A DNA stretch of 37,227 nucleotides from Candidatus Paraprevotella stercoravium. GTDB taxonomy: Bacteria; Bacteroidota; Bacteroidia; Bacteroidales; Bacteroidaceae. Of this stretch, positions 31,189-37,227 are shown piece by piece. Each line of letters opens with the position of its first letter. The stretch's first letter is position 1. The translations under genes were made by a program, and so were the position numbers. The stretch is from positions 1 to 37,227 of the forward strand of contig CALUIU010000033.1 of NCBI GenBank assembly GCA_944320795.1, read 5' to 3'. Below the pieces are notes generated by a model. That model was not told the DNA's origin. It saw nothing but the letters and a program-made list of their open reading frames with translations, and ran no database searches.

Positions 31189-33447
31189 ATGACTCGATTT
31201 TTATTAGGATTCGGATTGTTTTCAGTGGCGTTGTGCGCGCAAGCACATCTTGCAGACAGTGTAGAAGTATATCGTTCTTCAGATTTGGACGAAGTGCTGG
31301 TTTCTGTAAACCGCGATACACAAAAGAAATTAAATACGACACAACAGACTTTTACCTTCTCGAAAAGTAAGATAGATTTTGCGAACAAACAGAATATGGC
31401 TGATCTGCTGATGGAGAGCGGTCAGGTGGCTGTGCAGAAAAGCCAGCAGGGAGGAGGAAGTCCGATCCTTCGCGGCTTTGAGGCATCACGTATTCTGTTG
31501 GTTGTTGACGGTATCCGCATGAATAATCTGATTTATCGGAACGGACATTTACAGAATTCCATTACTGTAGATCAGTTTGCCCAAAATCGGGTAGAGGTGC
31601 TGAATGGACCGGCTTCGTTGAATTACGGAACCGACGGACTGGGCGGTGCTATTGTGTTCAACACACAAAATCCTGTATTGGCAGCTCCGGGGCAGCGCCG
31701 TTTCATGACAGGAAACGCGGCTGTGCGTTATGGAAGTGCCAACAGTGAAGGATCTACGCACGTGGATTTCAATTATGGAACCGAAAAGTTTGCTTCGCTC
31801 ACTTCATTCACTTACAGTCATTTTGGGGACCTCAGTACCGGTAAGAACCGCAATCCCTTTCTGCCCGATGACGATGCCTATATCCGTTGCAACTATTACG
31901 TGAAGCCGTGGGGGGGAAAGACTGATGAGGCTATAGCCAATGAAGCCCCCGAAAAACAATACCGTTCCGGTTATGACCAGTATGACATTTTGCAGAAGTT
32001 CCTGTATCAGCCGAACCGGGAGGAACAGCATATCCTGAACTTCCAACTATCGAATACAACAGACTTTAACCGTTACGACCGTTTGAGTGAGATGAATACC
32101 GGTGAGGACGGTACCGTGACTCCAAGGTTTGCGGAATGGTATTACGGTCCGCAGTTCCGTTTGCTCTCAGCCTATCATTTCCACGGATGGAACAAGCTGG
32201 GTGCCGATAAGGTAAATCTGACTTTGGCCTATCAGAATGTGAAGGAAAGCCGACACGATCGTAAATTCCAGAAAGAGGATCTCTATCACAACTGGGAGCA
32301 GGTGCATATGGCTACGTTGAATACCGACTGGATCAAGTATTGGGATCAGCACACGTTGCATTTGGGCGTTGACGGAATGTTCAGTTTCCTGAAATCAACG
32401 GCCGAAACTGAGAATGTGGTTACCGGAGAACGTTCGGAAAACGGAACCCGCTATCCCGACGGCAAGAACCGGATGCATACGGTGGAGGCTTTTGCCACAC
32501 ACGAATGGCAGATCACTCCCAAGGTGCGCATGAACGACGGTGTGCGTTTGGGATATGCCACAACCTACTCCAGTGTGCTGGATGAGGAGGTATTCCCGTT
32601 TTTTGCCGGCAAGGACCAGCGCAAGCAGAACATGACTTATAGTCTGGCCTGGGGACTGAATTATCTGCCGGCCAAGACGTGGAAAATGGCCTGGTCGGCC
32701 AGCACGGCCTATCGTGTGCCCAATATCGACACCGCTTCAAAAGTCTTTGAATCAAAGACCAGTACAGTGACCATTCCGAACGAGAATCTGAAACCTGAAA
32801 AGACGGTAACTGTGGATATGAACATCACAAAGCATATCGGCGACCGTCTGGTGTGGGAGAATGTGGTGTATGGAACCTATTACTTCGATGCCATCACTAC
32901 TGCCCGTGGTCTTTTCAAAGGAGAAGGTCAGATGGAATATCAGGGAACCCTGTGCGATGTCTACACGCAGGTCAATGCCAAGGCTGCCGTATTGTGGGGC
33001 TTCAGCAGTAGTCTGACGGCCAAACCTTCGCGCAATCTGGAGTTCAATGCCACCTATAATTATACTTACGGACGCGTGGTTAAGGGAGAGAAGCACCAGC
33101 CGCTGGATCACATCCCACCAATGTTTGGAAGAGTGGGAGTGGCTTATCTTACTTCAAACGGTAAGGGACGTTTTGAAGCCTATTCTCTTTACAACAGCCG
33201 TAAGCGTGCGTCGGATTATAACGCCGATGGCGAGGATAATATCAAGTATGCCACGGTGAAGGGAGCCGATGGTGAGGGAATGCCTGCCTGGTTTACCCTG
33301 AACCTGAAGGGCAGTTACAATGTCACTTCCCAGGTGACGCTTCAGGCCGGTGTGGAGAATCTGCTTGATACGGAATATCGCGTGTTTGCTTCAGGTATCA
33401 GTGCGCCGGGCCGGAATATTTTTGTGGCAGCCCGTGTAGGATTCTGA
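31189..33447 (+). CDS. TonB-dependent outer-membrane receptor
   Basis: A 752-residue receptor for active uptake across the outer membrane. It has a signal peptide (about 1-19), a TonB-box-like start (DLDEVLVSV, 32-40), the plug domain with GGGSPILRGFEASRILLVVDG (near 90-110), RVEVLNGPASLNYGTDGLGGAI, and a barrel ending in an aromatic strand closing on Phe (VAARVGF). It lacks the N-terminal carboxypeptidase-like domain of SusC proteins and has no SusD partner, so it is not a glycan importer. It is closer to siderophore, heme or vitamin receptors, and the ligand is not clear. The gene follows copA and the short peptide, which hints at metal handling (inference only). Confidence 0.88.
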   Translation: MTRFLLGFGLFSVALCAQAHLADSVEVYRSSDLDEVLVSVNRDTQKKLNTTQQTFTFSKSKIDFANKQNMADLLMESGQVAVQKSQQGGGSPILRGFEASRILLVVDGIRMNNLIYRNGHLQNSITVDQFAQNRVEVLNGPASLNYGTDGLGGAIVFNTQNPVLAAPGQRRFMTGNAAVRYGSANSEGSTHVDFNYGTEKFASLTSFTYSHFGDLSTGKNRNPFLPDDDAYIRCNYYVKPWGGKTDEAIANEAPEKQYRSGYDQYDILQKFLYQPNREEQHILNFQLSNTTDFNRYDRLSEMNTGEDGTVTPRFAEWYYGPQFRLLSAYHFHGWNKLGADKVNLTLAYQNVKESRHDRKFQKEDLYHNWEQVHMATLNTDWIKYWDQHTLHLGVDGMFSFLKSTAETENVVTGERSENGTRYPDGKNRMHTVEAFATHEWQITPKVRMNDGVRLGYATTYSSVLDEEVFPFFAGKDQRKQNMTYSLAWGLNYLPAKTWKMAWSASTAYRVPNIDTASKVFESKTSTVTIPNENLKPEKTVTVDMNITKHIGDRLVWENVVYGTYYFDAITTARGLFKGEGQMEYQGTLCDVYTQVNAKAAVLWGFSSSLTAKPSRNLEFNATYNYTYGRVVKGEKHQPLDHIPPMFGRVGVAYLTSNGKGRFEAYSLYNSRKRASDYNADGEDNIKYATVKGADGEGMPAWFTLNLKGSYNVTSQVTLQAGVENLLDTEYRVFASGISAPGRNIFVAARVGF

Positions 33448-33477
33448 AAAAATGAACCAATGTACTGAAAAATGCGC

Positions 33478-33485
33478 TATATTTG
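33478..33485 (+). promoter_or_regulatory. -7 element upstream of the two glycosyltransferases
   Basis: TATATTTG is a perfect -7 element 36 bases before the ATG at 33522, with no good -33. No terminator separates the receptor gene from this point, so readthrough is also possible. Confidence 0.45.
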
Positions 33486-33521
33486 TATCCGGATTCCAAA
33501 AGGAAATAAAAACAGATATAG

Positions 33522-34466
33522 ATGTTAGAACTCAGTATTGTCATACCCGTATATAATGTTGCACCTTATTTGCCTGCCTGCCTGGAGAGTGTCTTCGGGC
33601 AGACAGGCTTTTCTTTTGAGGTGATTCTTGTGGATGATGCCTCAACTGATAACAGTGGCTCGATCTGTGGCGAGTATGCCCGTCGTTACCCTCAGGTGCG
33701 CTACATTCGTCATGCCCGTAATGGCGGATTGAGCAGTGCCCGGAACACAGGGCTCGTAGCAGCCCGGGGCAAATATATCACCTTTGTGGACTCGGATGAT
33801 TTTCTGGCATCCGATACACTGACGGCAAACATGGAACTTTTGCGAACTCATGCAGATGTAGATATTTTGGAATATCCGGTACAAGTATATCATGGGGCAG
33901 AAAACAGCTATTGCTACAAACCTTCTGAGCAGATTGCTACAGAAACTTACCGACAATGGATTGAAAGAGGAGGTTACCGGTACAGTTATGCCTGGAACAA
34001 GATCTATCGGCGCACTCTGTGGCAGGGGTTGACTTTTCCTGAAGGACTTTACTTTGAAGATCTTTATGTGGTGCCGTTGGTGATGCAACGTGCTGGAAAG
34101 ATTCTGGCTGTACCGACAGGACTCTATTTCTACCGCAGTCGTAGCGGTTCCATTACGACTCAGGTTTCGTTGCCCAAGCGTCTGGATCTGTTTCATGCCG
34201 CCTTGGAACTTTATCAGCGTTTGCTTGCTGAGCCAGGCTGGTTACCTGAAACTCTAGACCGTCTTTTCCTTTACACGATGGACCGTCAGATAGAGGTGTT
34301 ACAATCAGGAGGCGTCACAGAATTACCGTCACGTCGTTCGGTGATACGCATGTTCTGGTCTTCTGGTGTGCCTCTTCCGGCCCGTTTCAAAGCGTTGTTG
34401 GGGGGGATTTTAGGGCAAAAAGCCTGTTCTGTATATTGTTTTATCTGTAAAATGCTGCATGTATGA
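33522..34466 (+). CDS. Family 2 glycosyltransferase
   Basis: A 314-residue GT-A fold glycosyltransferase of family GT2. It opens with SIVIPVYNVAPYLPACLESV, then VDDASTDNS and the DxD motif region in ITFVDSDDFL (about residue 85-94) that binds the nucleotide-sugar and metal. A later EDLYVVPLV segment near residue 185 holds the catalytic acidic residues typical of the family. It probably adds a sugar to a surface polysaccharide or lipopolysaccharide. It overlaps the next glycosyltransferase by four bases (ATGA). Confidence 0.9.
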   Translation: MLELSIVIPVYNVAPYLPACLESVFGQTGFSFEVILVDDASTDNSGSICGEYARRYPQVRYIRHARNGGLSSARNTGLVAARGKYITFVDSDDFLASDTLTANMELLRTHADVDILEYPVQVYHGAENSYCYKPSEQIATETYRQWIERGGYRYSYAWNKIYRRTLWQGLTFPEGLYFEDLYVVPLVMQRAGKILAVPTGLYFYRSRSGSITTQVSLPKRLDLFHAALELYQRLLAEPGWLPETLDRLFLYTMDRQIEVLQSGGVTELPSRRSVIRMFWSSGVPLPARFKALLGGILGQKACSVYCFICKMLHV

Positions 34467-35434
34467 AGCCGTCCGTCAGTTTTGTTCTTCCTTATTATCG
34501 GGTGGACGGGCTTTTACTGAAGCGTTGTCTGGAGAGTCTGCTGGCTCTTCCTGAGATGATAGACTATGAGATTATTATCGTAGACGACGGTACTCCCGGA
34601 ACTTCGGTTCCTGATTGGTTGGCGAAGTGGAAAATGAATTCACGGGTACGCTATTTTTATCAGGAAAACAAGGGGCCCGGGGGAGCGCGCAATGCGGGTT
34701 TGTCGTTGGCTGAGAAAGAGTATGTTCAGTTTGTAGACCCTGATGATTATCTGCTTCCGGAGCGTTATTTGACAGTGTGGTCACTGTTGCAGGAAAAGAA
34801 TCCCGATTTGTTGTCTTTTGATTTTCGGATAGTGTACGACAAAGGTCGCTTTTCTGGCTCCGAAGGCGATACAACTGTGTGGTTTGAAGGAAACGGTACG
34901 GCCTTTATGCTTCAGCACAATTTGCGTGCCAGTGTGTGGGGGTATATTTTCCGCCGTTCCATTGGTAGAAATGTTTCCTTTCCGGAGTATGCCTATCACG
35001 AAGACGAGGCCTTTACCCCTTTGCTGTATTTGCGTGCGCAGGTCGTGGTGGCTACGGATATCGTTTTATATGCTTATTATCAACGCCGTGGCTCCATCAT
35101 GAATAATACAAAGCTTGAGGAACTGCATAAACGCTTTACCGATATGTTGCGAATCCAGTCATTACTGACATCTTTTTCTGTTTCGTTTCCTGTGGAGCAA
35201 CGGCGGGCAATGCATCGGCGTATAGATCAGAATTATATGTCTATGCTTTATAAACTGCTTACCGACAGTCCGTACTGGAAGTTTCTGCAACATTATTTCA
35301 AGGGAATGAAAAAGCAGGGAGGTTTTCCTCTTCCGCTGCATTTCCACACCTTAAAATATTTTCTTTTTGCCAGTATTACCATGTGTCCGGGTGTTATACA
35401 TTTGTTATATTTCCTGTTAAGACGGAGGCGATAG
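34463..35434 (+). CDS. Family 2 glycosyltransferase
   Basis: A 323-residue GT2 enzyme. It has SFVLPYYRVDGLLLKRCLES, then IVDDGTPGTS, GPGGARNAG and the metal motif in FVDPDDYL, plus a later YHEDEAFTPLL segment. The two transferases share architecture but are clearly different sequences, so they likely add different linkages. They form a two-gene unit with translational coupling and a shared terminator. No other polysaccharide genes are adjacent, so the acceptor is unknown. Confidence 0.9.
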   Translation: MKPSVSFVLPYYRVDGLLLKRCLESLLALPEMIDYEIIIVDDGTPGTSVPDWLAKWKMNSRVRYFYQENKGPGGARNAGLSLAEKEYVQFVDPDDYLLPERYLTVWSLLQEKNPDLLSFDFRIVYDKGRFSGSEGDTTVWFEGNGTAFMLQHNLRASVWGYIFRRSIGRNVSFPEYAYHEDEAFTPLLYLRAQVVVATDIVLYAYYQRRGSIMNNTKLEELHKRFTDMLRIQSLLTSFSVSFPVEQRRAMHRRIDQNYMSMLYKLLTDSPYWKFLQHYFKGMKKQGGFPLPLHFHTLKYFLFASITMCPGVIHLLYFLLRRRR

Positions 35435-35452
35435 TTCACCATAGTATAATTT

Positions 35453-35510
35453 CGTCCCGATCAGTTTGAAAGAATCAAGACGTTTCTTCAAATTGATCGG
35501 GACGCTTTTT
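35453..35510 (+). terminator. Terminator of the glycosyltransferase pair
   Basis: A long stem of about 20 bp (CGTCCCGATCA... / ...TGATCGGGACG) with a G-T pair and small irregularities, followed by CTTTTT. Confidence 0.85.
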
Positions 35511-35558
35511 GCAATGCCGGCAGAATATGCTTCAAAAGAATTGTGTCGGGAATGATTT

Positions 35559-36071
35559 TTATTCCAAATAAGGCTTCACTTTCTCCGCCCAGTTAGCAAT
35601 GCGGTCGTCTGTCAGTTCCGGTTGATTGATGTCGTCCAGTGCCAGCCCGACGAAGTTTCCGTCAGCGTCCAGTGCCACGGAATCTGTATGCAGATAACCT
35701 TCTGTGTTTACTCCGTTGCCTGCTATGATGCATCCTTTGTCCACGACTGCCTGATACAGCAGACCAATGGCATCGCAGAAAGTATCGCCATACGACTCCG
35801 AGTCTCCACATCCGAAGAGTGCCACTATCTTACCATTGAGGTCGGCATTCTGAATCACCTTCACTCCGTCGTACCAGTCGTCCTGAAGTTCGCCGCATCC
35901 CCAGGTGGACGATCCTAAAATCAGAGCTTCGTTTTCGGAAATCATTTCCGGAGTGAGTTCCGAAACATTTACTACCGCATTTTTGTCCACTCCCAAAGCC
36001 GTGGCAATTCTTCTTGCCAAGTCTTCACAGGTTCCGGTTGAGGAACCATAAACTACAATTGTCTTTTTCAT
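35559..36071 (-). CDS. fldA: Flavodoxin (long-chain)
   Basis: A 170-residue FMN protein that transfers single electrons at low potential and can replace ferredoxin. The phosphate-binding loop GSSTGTCEDLA is at residues 9-19, FMN contacts in SSTWGCGELQDDW near residue 55 and GCGDSESYGDTFCDA near residue 90. The long-chain loop is present in the second half, with GYLHTDSVALDADG. In several bacteria flavodoxin is induced by iron shortage, but I see no clear Fur site in the 36072-36241 gap. It is monocistronic. Confidence 0.95.
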   Translation of the reverse strand: MKKTIVVYGSSTGTCEDLARRIATALGVDKNAVVNVSELTPEMISENEALILGSSTWGCGELQDDWYDGVKVIQNADLNGKIVALFGCGDSESYGDTFCDAIGLLYQAVVDKGCIIAGNGVNTEGYLHTDSVALDADGNFVGLALDDINQPELTDDRIANWAEKVKPYLE

Positions 36072-36241
36072 AAATCCAAATATTAATCATCAAAATTGAT
36101 GTTGGCAAAGTAAAGGCTTTTTTTTGCGATATGAAATACCCATGTTCCATGATTTTAAGGTTGTCATTATGCTTGTTTTTGGGTATGCTTTTTGTTTTTG
36201 TGGCAGATTGCTATTGGTTATTTTTTTGTTGCATTATAGAA

Positions 36242-36285
36242 AAATCCCCAAATTCAGAAACGACATTTCCTGAATTTGGGGATTT
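36242..36285 (-). terminator. Terminator of cysQ (minus strand)
   Basis: A perfect 16-bp stem (AAATCCCCAAATTCAG and its complement; arms 36242-36257 and 36270-36285). On the minus strand it is followed by T residues (GATTTTTC), 26 bases after the cysQ stop. Confidence 0.8.
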
Positions 36286-36310
36286 ATTTTAAGACCTGAC
36301 AGTTCGTTTT

Positions 36311-37123
36311 TTACTGTACAATGAACCAAGGGTTCAGCAAGTCCTCTTTGTTGTATTGTAACGGCGACTGCAAATCCGTGTGCCATATCTGTTTTCCAGC
36401 GGCACGGGCAATGGCATGTCCGGCAGCCGTGTCCCATTCCATAGTCGGTGCAAAGCGTGGATATACATCTGCTGCGCCTTCGGCAACCAGACAGATTTTG
36501 ATGGAACTTCCGCTGGAGCGTGTCTCCACTTTCTCGTGAAGGGTTTCCATCTTTTCGATATACTCCTGTGTCTCCGGAGTGAGATGCGAGCGCGAGGCCA
36601 CGATGACGAAAGCCTTTTTTTCTGGCTGTTCCATCGGTAGTTTGCAGGCATCATGCAGCAAGGATTCCATGCTTTCGGGACAGCTTCCCGGAGCGATGTT
36701 TTGCAACTTAAAGGCACCCAGCTGCTCCTCGGCCAAATACAATTCCTCTTTTACCGGAACATAGATTACACCCAGTACGGGAACTCCCCCTTTTACCAGA
36801 GCAATGTTTACGGTGAACTCTCCGTTCTTCTTGATAAATTCTTTTGTGCCGTCCAGCGGATCTACAATCCATAGTGTGTTCCATTCCTTCCGCACGGCAT
36901 AGTCCATATGCTTTCCTTCCTCGCTCAGTATCGGGTAGGGCGTTTGGGTCAGAAAAGACAGGATACGTTCATGTGCCTTCTTGTCGGCAATGGTCAGCGG
37001 TGAATTGTCCGCTTTCTTCTCAATACCAAAATCTGAATTAGGATCCAGATACACGTCCAGAATATCCTTGCCGGCAGCAAGAGCCGCGCATACTGCGCCA
37101 TAAAGCAACTCCATTGAATTCAT
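36311..37123 (-). CDS. cysQ: 3'(2'),5'-bisphosphate nucleotidase
   Basis: A 270-residue inositol monophosphatase-fold enzyme that removes the 3' phosphate from PAP or PAPS, relieving its toxicity during sulfate assimilation. The metal motif WIVDPLDGTKEFIKK and the acidic SEEGK are intact, as is the C-terminal WDTAAGHAI. The start at ATG 37123 (MNSMELLYG) is chosen because an upstream frame to 37201 carries residues unlike CysQ and would overlap another minus-strand gene. In that overlap, another frame reads a short tail ending RTYSS before a stop at about 37177, which is probably the end of the upstream gene, cut off by the window edge. Confidence 0.9.
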   Translation of the reverse strand: MNSMELLYGAVCAALAAGKDILDVYLDPNSDFGIEKKADNSPLTIADKKAHERILSFLTQTPYPILSEEGKHMDYAVRKEWNTLWIVDPLDGTKEFIKKNGEFTVNIALVKGGVPVLGVIYVPVKEELYLAEEQLGAFKLQNIAPGSCPESMESLLHDACKLPMEQPEKKAFVIVASRSHLTPETQEYIEKMETLHEKVETRSSGSSIKICLVAEGAADVYPRFAPTMEWDTAAGHAIARAAGKQIWHTDLQSPLQYNKEDLLNPWFIVQ

Positions 37124-37227
37124 ATTACGATAGTTTTTGTTATGTAGGTCGGCGGCATTGCTGCCGCTTTCCCCATTAAGAACTGTACGTGCGATTTTCA
37201 CCGCATACAGCTCCGATAATTCTAAAT

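Noticed and set aside
37124-37201. An N-terminal extension of cysQ to a GTG at 37201
   Set aside because: The extra 26 residues do not resemble CysQ, and the stretch probably overlaps the end of an upstream gene cut off by the window edge.
1-37227. tRNA genes, CRISPR arrays, insertion sequences or an origin of replication
   Set aside because: I found no cloverleaf or tRNA-like 3' CCA region, no regular repeat-spacer pattern, no transposase frame and no dnaA or repeat cluster. Short inverted repeats are all accounted for as terminators or noted above.

Overview
This window is a stretch of Bacteroidales chromosome (order Bacteroidales, probably Bacteroidaceae or Prevotellaceae). Three things point there: promoters of the Bacteroidetes type (TAnnTTTG at -7, TTTG at -33), the gene order rseC-rnfBCDGEA-galE, and outer-membrane TonB-dependent barrels, a Ser-type sulfatase and a short 'MKK-x-Y-x-AP' peptide typical of gut Bacteroidales. 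I saw no tRNA, rRNA, CRISPR array or intact insertion sequence. Family assignments come from reading the protein sequences by eye; no database search was possible.

Layout. 1-712: remnants of an outer-membrane beta-barrel gene joined out of frame to the tail of an unrelated gene. 1054-6729: the Rnf operon (redox-driven ion pump) led by a RseC-like gene, with a clear promoter and terminator. 6818-9416: galE and a YbdG-type mechanosensitive channel. 13918 down to 9461 (minus strand): a tightly packed run lacI-type regulator, nhaC-type Na+/H+ antiporter, DUF3298 lipoprotein, rsmG, metallo-beta-lactamase-fold hydrolase. 14084-22005 (plus strand, divergent from lacI): a signalling cluster made of a 1402-residue double sensor kinase, a response regulator, a miniature AbgT-like membrane protein, and the PcrA/UvrD helicase. 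22006-23607: a 650-base gene-poor gap holding a very strong 24-bp inverted repeat, a small membrane protein, and a hemolysin III (PAQR) protein. 23644-25448: a decayed patch with a sulfatase that has lost its leader and C-terminus, fused to a collapsed RhuM gene. 25630-30842: a metal-efflux cluster with a Zn/Cd-type P1B ATPase (minus), an HMA-AraC regulator and a Cu-type P1B ATPase carrying metal-binding domains at both ends. 30905-35510: a short peptide, a TonB-dependent receptor and two family 2 glycosyltransferases. 35559-37123 (minus): flavodoxin and CysQ.

The most unusual system is the signalling cluster at 14126-19670. The kinase is two membrane-anchored sensor kinases in one chain. The first half has an intact ATP-binding domain but no recognisable phosphoacceptor histidine. 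The second half has a candidate histidine (H1193) but an ATPase domain lacking the key nucleotide-binding motifs. The halves therefore look complementary. The co-transcribed miniature AbgT-like protein appears to keep the flanking parts of an AbgT transporter while lacking its central transport core and C-terminal third, which suggests a sensory or scaffold role rather than transport (inference).
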